Shown here piece by piece: positions 25,535 to 34,793 of a stretch of DNA of 64,000 bases (within the stretch, counting starts at the first letter, position 1; each line of letters opens with the position of its first letter). A program made the position numbers and the translations under genes. Under the pieces are notes generated by a model, which did no database searches, had not been told where the DNA came from, and saw only the letters and a list, made by a program, of their open reading frames with translations. Origin of the DNA: Niastella sp. OAS944 (lineage in GTDB: Bacteria; Bacteroidota; Bacteroidia; Chitinophagales; Chitinophagaceae); assembly GCA_024809215.1 (NCBI GenBank), contig JANUBW010000003.1, positions 62,001 to 126,000 on the forward strand. Reading direction: 5' to 3'.

Positions 25535-26836
25535 TTATAAAATTTTGTACTCCTGCTGATACCAAACCCCAAAGGGCTCAAACACTTTTTCTTTCCCTAC
25601 TACCGCCATGTTAAGCGCATCACCACCGCTTAGTGATAGTAATTTCCAAATGTGCTTAAATCCGGTCCTGATGCTCATCATGGCATTGTTGCTATCCTGC
25701 AGCCACCATTGGTGATCATAAAAAACAGGTTTTACCTGTTCAATAATAAAGGGCCGTTCGCTGCGGAAAGGCAATACACTGCTAAACGCAGCTTCGGCTT
25801 CTACCACCTGTTGCCAGCTGGCAAAGCCTTTATATTGTTGTACCTGTTCTGTATTGATCTGTTTTTTTATAATGGCGCGTAAAGGCGCAACGGATGGATA
25901 GAACACCAGCTCTGCTTCAACAAACAAACCGGGCGTAAGCGCCAATTGCGCACCCTGGCCACGTACTAAGAATTGAAGCACCAGCGCATACTGATCGCTT
26001 TTAATTCCATACAGCCAATTGCGCTCAACAGTAAGGTTATCATCTTCGGTAACCTGTTTGCCCAATACCAGCCAGGTATCGGTTATACCCGGTTGTTCTT
26101 TTAACTCTTCCTGGTTTTGTGTGAAGCCGATCCAGGTGCGAAGGTCCTGTTGTAATAAAGCCGGCAGGTTGTCATTATTTTTAAATCCTGTAGTAACCAG
26201 GTACAGGCGCAACAACTGGTCCATAAACTCAGTCTGCCAGCCATCGCGATAAAAGTTTATTTCGCCCAGGTTGCGTATCATTCCGGCAAGGCCCGGCGCC
26301 TGTGCATCAACCATGCGGCGGGCCATGTTCTCGAACCAGCCACTACCTTTTTCGGGCATGCTGATGATACCATTGCGAATAATATCTTTTATCCATTGCA
26401 ATACTTCTTCAATACCATCGCCTACTTTTTGTTCGCGGGCCTGGCGGCGTTTTGCCTGTGCCGCTTCATCAACCGGCTTTTCTTTTTGTACCGCCTGTTT
26501 TTCCTGCCGTTCGTTTCGTTTGGTGATCCATTCCGAAACCCAGGCCGGCATTTCATTTACAGTAAAATCACTTTTATTACGGGCATATAATAACAGCAAT
26601 CCAATACCGTGTTTGCATGGAAACTTACGGCTGGGACAGCTACACTTAAATGCCATATTCACCACATCAACCTGGGTTTGATATGGCTTACTGCCGCTAC
26701 CCTGGCATTCGCCCCAAAGCGCGAGCTCATTCACTCCTTTGCTTACCCATTTGCCCGGATTAGAGAGTTCTTTCCCCGATTTTTTCGACGACTCATCGGG
26801 CGCCAGGGCAAGTACTTGTTCTTCGGATAATTGCAA
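25535..26836 (-). CDS. SWIM zinc finger family protein
   Basis: 433 residues. The zinc-binding SWIM motif CxCx(n)CxH is complete: FKCSCPSRKFPCKHGIGLLL near residue 70, giving Cys-Cys-Cys-His. SWIM domains bind DNA or protein; in bacteria this family sits beside MoxR/vWA genes and may recognise nucleic acid or partner proteins. The N-terminus (MQLSEEQVLALAPDESS) fits the usual start of the family, but the codon is TTG and no in-frame ATG is near. The C-terminal 280 residues are mixed alpha/beta with no named motif. It follows the TPR-propeller gene after 60 bp, the widest gap inside the block apart from the 7-bp array, and marks the junction between the two modules. Confidence 0.85.
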   Translation of the reverse strand: MQLSEEQVLALAPDESSKKSGKELSNPGKWVSKGVNELALWGECQGSGSKPYQTQVDVVNMAFKCSCPSRKFPCKHGIGLLLLYARNKSDFTVNEMPAWVSEWITKRNERQEKQAVQKEKPVDEAAQAKRRQAREQKVGDGIEEVLQWIKDIIRNGIISMPEKGSGWFENMARRMVDAQAPGLAGMIRNLGEINFYRDGWQTEFMDQLLRLYLVTTGFKNNDNLPALLQQDLRTWIGFTQNQEELKEQPGITDTWLVLGKQVTEDDNLTVERNWLYGIKSDQYALVLQFLVRGQGAQLALTPGLFVEAELVFYPSVAPLRAIIKKQINTEQVQQYKGFASWQQVVEAEAAFSSVLPFRSERPFIIEQVKPVFYDHQWWLQDSNNAMMSIRTGFKHIWKLLSLSGGDALNMAVVGKEKVFEPFGVWYQQEYKIL

Positions 26837-26896
26837 GCGTAATAATTTTAGAATGAAAGTAAATAAGAAGATGGTGCCGGCACCGAAATCGCCCGC

Positions 26897-29626
26897 TTAG
26901 TTTATCACGTGAAATGTTATTCTGCCATTGTTTTCCACAATTCCCAACTGGTTTCGCTCTGTACCCCGGAAAATCGCAGCAACGCCATTATCAACATCAA
27001 GGTGCCATAATATTTCGGGCGGCCCGTTCTCTTCCTCAATATACACCACCACTTTCGTCTCGTAAGCTACCACAAACTGGCTCACGGTAAGAATTAAAAT
27101 ATCTTTTACCAAACTATTACCATCACCAATTTCCCAAGGTTCTGCCTTGTAATCCTGCTCATCGGCAGTTATAACGAATACCTGGTAACCGGAGTAGAAA
27201 ACAAGTCTTGTAAAGTCACCATTATAATGATGCACATCCAGTTTCTTAATAAGCCCCTGCAAATAAAACAGCACATCAATTTCACCCGATTCAGAAATAC
27301 GCAGTACCATATTATCGCAGGCCAGGTAATAGAAGTCCTTGCACCGAACCAACTCATTGGTATAGGTAGGCGGAACGCGGTATTCCTGTTCTTTAAATGA
27401 ACAACGTACAGACACCATCAATTCACCGGCAAGGGTATAAGTATTAAGAAACGCCTCTTCATGTTCATGATGTAACGTAATTATGAAATCATTATCCATA
27501 CCTATACCTACGGTATTCGCATGCAGGAACTGCGGCTGATAAACCCTTAACTCATCCTGGAAGTGTTTATTACCCGGCAACTTTTTTTCTTCCAGTGGCA
27601 CATCGGCAAACAACACAATATGTTTGTTCCAATTAGGGTCGGCTAAAGCCACCATTTGAAAGTTCTCCTCTACATTAACATTCCAGCTAAAGGTTTCCAC
27701 ATGTTTATCGGCACTAACTCTTGCCAACACCAGGCCTGTTGTCTTTTTTCCAAATACAAGTAACTGATTTTTCCAGGAAAGTGTTTTCAACCAGGTTACA
27801 TCTTTTATTAACTTGAGGTCGGTGCTGCCGTTCTTTTGCTCAGGAATATCTTTTGTTGTATGTATGAACCGGTAACAATCGGGCGAAAGCAACTCATCGT
27901 TTGATATAAAGTAATTCAGATGATGTAAACTATTTAAACGGCCTGCGCTTGCTTCTTCGCTCACTACCTCGTAAGCAATTTGCCTGCAGGTGTTTTCCAG
28001 CTCATTTGTTTTATACTTCTTATTTACATCATCGATAACATGGAGAAACGCCAGCTTTTTGCTTTTCACATCATCGCTTGTGTAAAAGCGCTGTAGCTCT
28101 TCGTGTAACTGCCCTTTGTTGTCATCCGCCACCAGGTCAAAATACTTCCTTAAGCAGGATTGGGGTTGTTTTGGATCGTGCCAGCCTTCTAACAAAACTT
28201 TTTTAGCCCGCGGCCTGTCACCGATCTTATCTGTTATTATCCGTGATTGCTCGAGGTAGTCATTGTTCTCTTTTGCCTTATTTACACCTTTTTCAAAACA
28301 CGCCATTGCGTTGTTATGTTGTTCGAGCTCCAGGTAAAGGTCACCGGCTTTTTCATATTCCTGCAAATCGGTATATATTTCAATGGCTTCAACATACAGC
28401 CCGCCCTCTTTGTAACATTCTGCCGCCTGCTGGGGGTTATTCAGGTGTTCTTTATATAATAACGCGGCCTCCCTGTAATGCTTTCCCTGCTTTAGGGCAT
28501 TAGCGGCCAGGGCATAATCGCCCAGCAAATGCGCGTATACGTAAGCGGCTTTCTTATAATCCTTATTGGCAATTGCCTGCCGCGCTGCGTTCAAATATTT
28601 ACTGCGTAGGTCATTGTAATATTTATCCATGTTCCAGCCATCTACTGCTTGCCCGCCGCCCAAACTGCTCAAATTGAACCGGGAAGAATTCTTTGTCAAT
28701 TGCCCACCGGGCATAGCCGTGCCCCTGTTCATATAAGGACTGCTTAACGGAATAGCGTATTGTAAAAATTCATCCATATTCTTTGCAAACATGTCGCTCA
28801 GGCGCTTCAATTCACTATCGCGTTGCTTTTCCAGGTCTTCTATCTTTTGTTGCATCCAGTTCATTGCCCTGCCAAAGAACCCTGGGCCGTTGCTCCCTGA
28901 AGCCCCCTCCATACCTCCGCCACCGCCCGATGGCAGCATTATGCTGCCTGCTACACCACCTGATGTTGAAAAAATACTACCCAACCCGCGTAACAACCAA
29001 AAAGCGCCTATTAACAGCCCTTCAGCTATTTTATTATTGAGGAATGAGGGAACATCATTCCCTTTTGGAATATCGGTAAGCGGTTTGTTGCCGACCGATC
29101 CTTTTTCAGATCCAAAGATCTCATCTGCCGTAAGCTGTTGCACATTTATCTGATGCAGGGGTATAAAGGGCGAATTACCTTTATGCGCATATTCCCAATT
29201 GATATTTGTTGGCTCCGTGTATTGTAATAACTCAGGCAAAGCAATCTGGTCTTTTCTTTCAAAACCAATAAACCCAAGCGTTGGGTGAAATACCTGGCAA
29301 TCCCACATCAACAATGACTGCAATTCTTTTTCGCTGATGGCAGGAGCTAACTCAGCGTCAACGGGAATATAAAGTTTACCGCCCATTACGGTATATGGCT
29401 GTTTTACCTGTAAAATACCAGGTGTTTGTTTTTTGTTGAATATAACAAACAGTCCTGCTGCATCAACCGGATTATTGTTATTCGAAATAATATAACATAC
29501 CAGCTGCGTTAAAGGTATTTGCCAGGCATTCATTTCCTGCAGCCATATAGCAGGATTGTTACCCCTTATAAAAGCGGCATACAACGAATGGGTTGCATGC
29601 TCATTATATTTTAGTGTTAGCTCCAT
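26897..29626 (-). CDS. bpX-like / TPR / beta-propeller protein of the ternary system
   Basis: 909 residues with a clear layout. Residues 1-180 are an N-terminal beta-rich domain typical of bpX-type proteins in MoxR-vWA-beta-propeller systems. Residues about 200-250 hold a hydrophobic Gly/Ser-rich stretch (GAFWLLRGLGSIF, then a run of Gly) that could be a membrane segment. Residues about 330-480 are helical TPR/SNAP-like repeats (AAYVYAHLLGDYALAANALK, AAECYKEGGLYVEAIEIY). Residues 590-909 form repeated beta blades, likely a propeller. It overlaps the upstream vWA-propeller gene by 23 bp, so the two are translationally coupled. No catalytic motif. The bpX label is by resemblance in position and size; the subtype cannot be assigned by eye. 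Confidence 0.75.
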   Translation of the reverse strand: MELTLKYNEHATHSLYAAFIRGNNPAIWLQEMNAWQIPLTQLVCYIISNNNNPVDAAGLFVIFNKKQTPGILQVKQPYTVMGGKLYIPVDAELAPAISEKELQSLLMWDCQVFHPTLGFIGFERKDQIALPELLQYTEPTNINWEYAHKGNSPFIPLHQINVQQLTADEIFGSEKGSVGNKPLTDIPKGNDVPSFLNNKIAEGLLIGAFWLLRGLGSIFSTSGGVAGSIMLPSGGGGGMEGASGSNGPGFFGRAMNWMQQKIEDLEKQRDSELKRLSDMFAKNMDEFLQYAIPLSSPYMNRGTAMPGGQLTKNSSRFNLSSLGGGQAVDGWNMDKYYNDLRSKYLNAARQAIANKDYKKAAYVYAHLLGDYALAANALKQGKHYREAALLYKEHLNNPQQAAECYKEGGLYVEAIEIYTDLQEYEKAGDLYLELEQHNNAMACFEKGVNKAKENNDYLEQSRIITDKIGDRPRAKKVLLEGWHDPKQPQSCLRKYFDLVADDNKGQLHEELQRFYTSDDVKSKKLAFLHVIDDVNKKYKTNELENTCRQIAYEVVSEEASAGRLNSLHHLNYFISNDELLSPDCYRFIHTTKDIPEQKNGSTDLKLIKDVTWLKTLSWKNQLLVFGKKTTGLVLARVSADKHVETFSWNVNVEENFQMVALADPNWNKHIVLFADVPLEEKKLPGNKHFQDELRVYQPQFLHANTVGIGMDNDFIITLHHEHEEAFLNTYTLAGELMVSVRCSFKEQEYRVPPTYTNELVRCKDFYYLACDNMVLRISESGEIDVLFYLQGLIKKLDVHHYNGDFTRLVFYSGYQVFVITADEQDYKAEPWEIGDGNSLVKDILILTVSQFVVAYETKVVVYIEEENGPPEILWHLDVDNGVAAIFRGTERNQLGIVENNGRITFHVIN

Positions 29627-32093
29627 AGTTTATAACGGTATCAATAAACCGTTGAATATAATTGTAATAAAATCCTTCTACGTCACGGCTCTCGGCATTA
29701 TCTACCCCGGTAAAATAAGCAGGGCCGCAAACCCGGCCATCTGCCGCCCAGCAGGCTGTTGGCTTACCCATAACCATAACAATTGTTATTTCAGGTATCA
29801 TTTTATCTGAGCTGCGCAAATGCAAAAAACCTCTTGAATCTGCCACCACCTCACTGCCATCGTCCCAAACAAACTTCGTGAACTTAATGTATGTATTGGA
29901 TAATTTCAACGATGGCGCCTCTTCCTCTCTTGCGCTCCAGGCCTTCATTTTCTTGTCTTTATTGTTGTTGTTATGATTAATAACGATCAATCCACTTTGC
30001 TCCATCAATGCAATATGCCTGTCATCGAACGCCAGGTCGCCGTCGTGATTTATATACACATCCTTCACAGAAGTGATGGTAGTGTAACCATCATTGACCA
30101 CCTTTTTAAAATGACTTAAGTTCACCGGCCTGTTCTTATACTCCTCTACAATAGCTTTATAATTTGCAGACAGGTCATTATAAGGAAGTACATTACCGGC
30201 AACAGTGTCAACTATATATAATTTCTCATTGGCTTTTATATAAAACCGGCCCCCACTAAAAGCCATTTCCGGAACAAGGGTAATTGTTTCAGGTAATTTA
30301 ATGATTTCTACGTTACCGTTTCCGGGGTTCGCCTTATACAACTGGCAACCCTTTGCACTTCCCGAATATACCAGTATATAGATCATTGAAACACCAGTAG
30401 AACCAAAGCAAAAACGGCCGGGTTCAAGACATTCAATAAGCACCCGCGCGCCCCTTTTCCTATTATCCCAATACAACACCCGCTGGTCCAGGGTTATACA
30501 AACCACATGGTCGCGTGCAAGCTCATAAAAACAATCTGCAAAGAACCTGATCTTTGCCGCCGGAAAGAACAATGGCGAAGGATATTCCTGCAGGAACCTT
30601 GGTAAATGGCCTGGCAAGCTTGGCTTTACCGGTAGGACCTCTTTCTCTGTCTTTGTTTTTGTCTTTGTCTTGAACAACAACTCCTGCAGATCGAACTTTG
30701 CTTCGCTCAATAATTTTCTGCGGCCCTTTACATATTCATAGAATTGTAATTGTCCATTTCGGTTTACAGTAACTAAAAAATTCACCGGCTTTTTTAAAGA
30801 AGTCATTATTGACTGGAACAATACATTATGCGCAGCTTCCTCCTCCGTTATCAAAAACACTTCATCATCCTGCGTAAGCTTTGCCTTATCCATAAACGAG
30901 GTAAGCCCCCGGCCGCAATGCAGGGCTGCATCCAGCTGCTCCAATGAGTTAATTACGCCTTCTTTTGTAGTAAGATCAATTCCCCTAAAATCGTTCCCGA
31001 ATAAAGTATAGGATGCTACTTGTGCCTTTGCTTTATTGTTACGGGCACATGCCAGTGCTGCCGATACGGCAAACACCCGTGGCAGTCCCCACATTTTTAT
31101 AGTAGTATCTATTAATAGTATCCGTTGCTTTTCGGGGTTCGAAGGCAGTTCTTCCCTGCGCAGGTACAATGCTTCGTTATTGGCCAAACGCGCCATAAGC
31201 GACAGATCATCATGCGCCAGTTCGCTCAACAACAGCCGGTCGAAATTGCCGCGGTTGGTAATATCCGATACCCCGCCAAACAACTGATCGCTGCTGCCAT
31301 GCGCATGCATGGGAATATTTAAAGCTGCAATAAGGTGGTGCGTCAATTGCGCCAAACCAGCCGTGTCAGGGTCTTGCGCCAGTTGCTCAAGCAGGTCGCC
31401 CGTTTCCTGTATGGGTACTTCTATTTCTGCGGCATCGGGCACATTGGGCATACCGGTGCGTACGGCAGTTTCCAGATCGGCCATGGTTGGAAATACTTCT
31501 GCCGCCCATTGCAACCAGGCCATATCGTCTCTAAAGAGATGCTCAACATGAAGTGATTTTAAAAAAGTAGTTATATGATAAGCATTACGCTCATCGAACA
31601 ATGTGCTATCCAGCTTACCGCTGTTAAATTCATTAATAAAATAGGCGGTATCTTCTGAACTGATCTTCGGCCTTGCCTCTTTGAAGATCACATAGAGCAA
31701 CCAGGTACGGCCGGCACCGGAACGCAACTCAACCGGTAATGCGGCCACGTTTTGCAAAAAGCGAATGCCTTCAAGCATATTACTTTTTGAATCGTGTAAC
31801 GCTACGCGGTTCTTTTCAAAAAAATCGAGCAACCGGAGCGTGCTATACAACACACCCTGATCTGCAGCCGCAGTACCACTCTTTTCCCGGCACGCACTCA
31901 ATATAAGTAATATAGAGCCCAGGGCAGGCCATCCCTCCGGTGCCAGCTTTTTTAAAATATTTACCAGGTCTTCGCGGTAACAAATGGTATCGCCTTTAAG
32001 CCACTCAATAACATAACCGGCTTCTGTCCAATGCCAGAAATAATTTGCCGTAGGCTTAAAGTACCCAACCACTTTGTTTCTTTGATCACTCAT
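29604..32093 (-). CDS. vWA-like / beta-propeller protein of the ternary system
   Basis: 829 residues. A vWA-like domain spans about 320-480 and begins with RILLIDTTIKMWG. The DxSxS metal site is degraded to D-T-T-I-K, so metal-dependent binding is doubtful. The C-terminal 310 residues (about 520-829) are beta blades with repeats such as FFADCFYELARDHVVCITLD and GGRFYIKANEKLYIVD, consistent with a beta-propeller. A vWA joined to a propeller beside a MoxR gene is the defining arrangement of the predicted MoxR-vWA-beta-propeller ternary conflict systems. The start overlaps the previous gene by 8 bp (ATGAGTGA). Confidence 0.8.
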   Translation of the reverse strand: MSDQRNKVVGYFKPTANYFWHWTEAGYVIEWLKGDTICYREDLVNILKKLAPEGWPALGSILLILSACREKSGTAAADQGVLYSTLRLLDFFEKNRVALHDSKSNMLEGIRFLQNVAALPVELRSGAGRTWLLYVIFKEARPKISSEDTAYFINEFNSGKLDSTLFDERNAYHITTFLKSLHVEHLFRDDMAWLQWAAEVFPTMADLETAVRTGMPNVPDAAEIEVPIQETGDLLEQLAQDPDTAGLAQLTHHLIAALNIPMHAHGSSDQLFGGVSDITNRGNFDRLLLSELAHDDLSLMARLANNEALYLRREELPSNPEKQRILLIDTTIKMWGLPRVFAVSAALACARNNKAKAQVASYTLFGNDFRGIDLTTKEGVINSLEQLDAALHCGRGLTSFMDKAKLTQDDEVFLITEEEAAHNVLFQSIMTSLKKPVNFLVTVNRNGQLQFYEYVKGRRKLLSEAKFDLQELLFKTKTKTKTEKEVLPVKPSLPGHLPRFLQEYPSPLFFPAAKIRFFADCFYELARDHVVCITLDQRVLYWDNRKRGARVLIECLEPGRFCFGSTGVSMIYILVYSGSAKGCQLYKANPGNGNVEIIKLPETITLVPEMAFSGGRFYIKANEKLYIVDTVAGNVLPYNDLSANYKAIVEEYKNRPVNLSHFKKVVNDGYTTITSVKDVYINHDGDLAFDDRHIALMEQSGLIVINHNNNNKDKKMKAWSAREEEAPSLKLSNTYIKFTKFVWDDGSEVVADSRGFLHLRSSDKMIPEITIVMVMGKPTACWAADGRVCGPAYFTGVDNAESRDVEGFYYNYIQRFIDTVINYGANTKI

Positions 32094-32802
32094 AGCCCCC
32101 TCCTTTTGTTAATCGTATGGCGCTTCTTGTTGAAGGCATAAAAGCATTCTTTGGTATCATTTCCCAACTGCCATCGGTATCAAAAAGCAATAATGATCCT
32201 TTCGATGGGTCGAGGCGGGCAATTACCAACTCGCTGATGGCGGGTGGATCAAATTCAAAACCACAGGGCAACAACAAGGTATCCTGTAACACGTATTCCT
32301 TTCCGGGTAATGCCGGCAAAGGCGTTCCTATGATCAACACTTTATTTTTTTCTGAAACCGCAAACCGGGTTTGTTGTAAGCGCACCAGGGGCGCCGTTTC
32401 TGCATAGCGCTGCCAGGTAGCCAGGCTGGTAAGCAAGGCATTGCCTTCCTGCGAACGGCCCGAAGGTTTCAGCATGATGGTATGTTGTAAATTAATTTTT
32501 CCGGGCAGGGCCGATACCGGCAGCTTTACTGTTATATATTCAGCTACAGGTACCCATTTCAGTGGCTTTAATTTACTCACCGGGGTTAAACCGCCGGGTG
32601 GAAATAAATTATTATCGACATCCAGCGTATAGGTATGTAAGCCGGGTAATTGTCTTATACGCAGATCAAGATCACCCAAAGCATTTATACCACGTACCCA
32701 AATAAAGCCATCTTCTTCGGCAGCCTGTAAACCGGGCAGGCAGCGTACAGAACCCAGCGCCGCTTTATCGGCGATAGAAAGTACTATGATCAACTCTTTC
32801 AT
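32086..32802 (-). CDS. small bpX-like protein of the ternary system
   Basis: 238 residues from MKELIIVLSIADKAALGSV (ATG at 32802); an upstream frame to 32826 is less likely. The ATG shares bases with the MoxR stop codon (ATGA overlap), so translation is coupled. The protein is beta-rich with PGLHTYTLDVDNNLFPPGG near 53 and LPCGFEFDPPAISELV near 180. No known enzymatic motif. Its size and place between MoxR and the vWA-propeller gene match the small bpX components of ternary systems. These are of unknown function; perhaps they load or gate the ATPase. Confidence 0.7.
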   Translation of the reverse strand: MKELIIVLSIADKAALGSVRCLPGLQAAEEDGFIWVRGINALGDLDLRIRQLPGLHTYTLDVDNNLFPPGGLTPVSKLKPLKWVPVAEYITVKLPVSALPGKINLQHTIMLKPSGRSQEGNALLTSLATWQRYAETAPLVRLQQTRFAVSEKNKVLIIGTPLPALPGKEYVLQDTLLLPCGFEFDPPAISELVIARLDPSKGSLLLFDTDGSWEMIPKNAFMPSTRSAIRLTKGGGYE

Positions 32803-33953
32803 TCTACATGCATTATCTGTTGCCACAATTCGTTAATTGGCTTTAAAACATAATTCCGCTGATCAACATTTTTTATCCATTCGCAACGGCCGTTAAGGTA
32901 ACGCAACCTGTCTTTAATTACCGACCGCTCGGCGCCCGAAGTTTCAGGATCCTTCCACTGATGGGTCATTTGCATTACTTCTTTATAAATATCGTCGGCA
33001 TTGGGCGTGCTGTTAATGGAGGCCCGGGGATGAAGCTGCTCCTTTTCTTTTTCTTCCTGCAATGCGGCATTCACTATACCGGCAATCACTTCGCGTTGTT
33101 CATCGGTATCCCATATGTAACGCAATACCCACATATCGCTGCGGTATGCTTTTGTACGCTTACATAGTATAGCACTTGCAGCAATAAGCCGTTGCAGTTT
33201 CACGGCACGGCGATCGCTTACCTGTACTCCGGCATTTCGTAATTTTTCAATCAGATCAATATAGCTGGCCCGTATATCCTGCATATCAACCAACGGTATC
33301 AAACTTTGCAGCTGGCGTATTTCTTGTGTTTCAATACCGGGCAGGTCGGCGGTCTTCTTTTGCTCTAATAACCAACCGGCATCCAATACATCATTCAAAT
33401 GATGCGGGTCAACATAATCGCAACGCACGCGGATCAAAAACCGGTCGAACAATGCCTGCAGGGCTTCTTCCTGTGGCAGGTGGTTACTGGCGCCAACGAT
33501 CATCAGGGCGGGCAGGTCCTTTGTTTCGCGGCCACGGCGAAAAATGCGCTCGTTGAGCACCATCAACAAACTATTAAGGATGGCGCTATTGGCATTCAAT
33601 AATTCATCAAGAAAGATCAAATGCGCCTCGGGCAACATGCCTTCAGTATTGGTTACCAGGTCGCCATCGCGTAAACGCCGAATATCAAAAGGCCCGAACA
33701 GCTCATTGGGTTCGGTGAACCGGGTTAGCAGGTATTCAAATGTTTTTCCTTGTAACAGTTGCGCCAGTTCGCGCACCAGGGCGCTTTTTGCCGTACCGGG
33801 CGGACCAAGCAGAAACAGGTTTTCGCGTCCGGCCAAACAAATACCCATCAAATCAATAATATCATCTTTACCAACAAACGTGCTTTTAATATGCTGTAGC
33901 ACCGCATTCACTTTATCGACCAACTGAAAGTCGATAGCTGTTTTGTTTTCCAT
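32799..33953 (-). CDS. MoxR-type AAA+ ATPase of the ternary system
   Basis: 384 residues. Complete AAA+ motifs: Walker A LFLLGPPGTAKSALV near residue 52, Walker B HLIFLDELLNANSA near 110, sensor 1 MIVGASNHLPQEEA near 151, then LFDRFLIRVRCD with the arginine finger. The length and the lid region (YIDLIEKLRNAGVQVSDRRA) are like RavA-type MoxR proteins. It would hydrolyse ATP to remodel a partner, presumably the vWA-propeller protein downstream. It starts 14 bp after the first gene of the operon and overlaps the next by 4 bp. Unlike the MoxR at 22956-24035, its Walker B is canonical. Confidence 0.93.
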   Translation of the reverse strand: MENKTAIDFQLVDKVNAVLQHIKSTFVGKDDIIDLMGICLAGRENLFLLGPPGTAKSALVRELAQLLQGKTFEYLLTRFTEPNELFGPFDIRRLRDGDLVTNTEGMLPEAHLIFLDELLNANSAILNSLLMVLNERIFRRGRETKDLPALMIVGASNHLPQEEALQALFDRFLIRVRCDYVDPHHLNDVLDAGWLLEQKKTADLPGIETQEIRQLQSLIPLVDMQDIRASYIDLIEKLRNAGVQVSDRRAVKLQRLIAASAILCKRTKAYRSDMWVLRYIWDTDEQREVIAGIVNAALQEEKEKEQLHPRASINSTPNADDIYKEVMQMTHQWKDPETSGAERSVIKDRLRYLNGRCEWIKNVDQRNYVLKPINELWQQIMHVE

Positions 33954-33967
33954 GCTTACTTTATCTT

Positions 33968-34594
33968 TTACTCTGGTTTAAATCCAGGCCATAGCACATG
34001 GCCGTAATCGCCCAATGCCTCCTGTATATATTCTCTTACCTGTGGGTTATTACATCTTTTTATATCGCGCGCTGTTATGATGCGGTCGATGTATGATCTG
34101 CGCACACAGGCATTGTTCATGATCGTTTCAATCTTCAGCTCGCCTTCCACCTTCATGCCTACTGAGGAGAACGGCCATTGTATGGCGGCTTCCCGCAACC
34201 GTTTCACGAGTATATCTTCCGGCGCCAGCCCTTTGGCCAGGCTCATGAGGTTTGACAAATAGCGAAAACTGAGGTCAACCGACAAAACAGCTTCCGGTGA
34301 AATAACGCCCTCATAAGGCGTGAGCAATTTATTCACTGTCTCTTCACCCAGGTGTCGCAATATTACCAGTTGTACGGCCCGGTATAAAAAGCCGGCAGCC
34401 CATATTGCTGCTGCAGCATCAAATGCCGGCACGGTTGCCGTGAGCTCCTGCTTTTGGTGTTCATAATGTTCACGCAGTTGTTGTATAGCCGCCTGAATAT
34501 CATCCCCGGAAAACGGGGTAACATTGGCGTCGACGGTAACTTTTCCCTGCTGAATAATGTCCTGTATGAATTGTTTTAATTCCACAAACGCCAA
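33968..34594 (-). CDS. first gene of the ternary block, small bpX-like helical protein
   Basis: 208 residues, mostly helical, with KQFIQDIIQQGKVTVDANVT at the start and FSSVGMKVEGELKIETIMNN near 140. I see no catalytic motif; by position it corresponds to an upstream bpX-like component of MoxR-vWA-beta-propeller systems. The initiation codon is TTG at 34594-34592; no in-frame ATG lies nearby and a GAAAGAA ribosome-like stretch precedes it. It is the first gene of the 21-kb co-directional block, 14 bp before MoxR. A perfect 18-bp palindrome sits about 60 bp upstream. A start at the GTG three codons inside is an alternative. Confidence 0.65.
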   Translation of the reverse strand: MAFVELKQFIQDIIQQGKVTVDANVTPFSGDDIQAAIQQLREHYEHQKQELTATVPAFDAAAAIWAAGFLYRAVQLVILRHLGEETVNKLLTPYEGVISPEAVLSVDLSFRYLSNLMSLAKGLAPEDILVKRLREAAIQWPFSSVGMKVEGELKIETIMNNACVRRSYIDRIITARDIKRCNNPQVREYIQEALGDYGHVLWPGFKPE

Positions 34595-34655
34595 AATACA
34601 TATTCTTTCTGCCGTTACATAGGAGTTTTTAAGATAATCACGTTACCAACTGCAG

Positions 34656-34673
34656 ATAATTGCATGCAATTAT
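34656..34673. promoter_or_regulatory. perfect 18-bp palindrome upstream of the ternary block
   Basis: ATAATTGCATGCAATTAT is fully self-complementary and lies in the only intergenic stretch (34595-34744) in front of the block. It is a good candidate operator for whatever controls the twelve genes downstream. No convincing TAnnTTTG box was found next to it. Confidence 0.55.
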
Positions 34674-34734
34674 TTCATAATATCTGGAACCTGCCATTTG
34701 TGGAAAAACATATCATGATCACCGGTAGATTTTT

Positions 34735-34769
34735 AAAAGCAAAAGGGCCTCGCCATTAAAGCGAAGCCC
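34735..34769 (-). terminator. terminator after the Dps gene
   Basis: On the minus strand GGGCTTCGC (34769-34761) pairs with GCGAGGCCC (34753-34745) around a 7-base loop, one G-U pair, and is followed by TTTTGCTTTT. It separates the dps/pirin transcript from the MoxR/vWA block. Confidence 0.8.
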
Positions 34770-34793
34770 CCTTGTTATTATTGCTAATAATTA

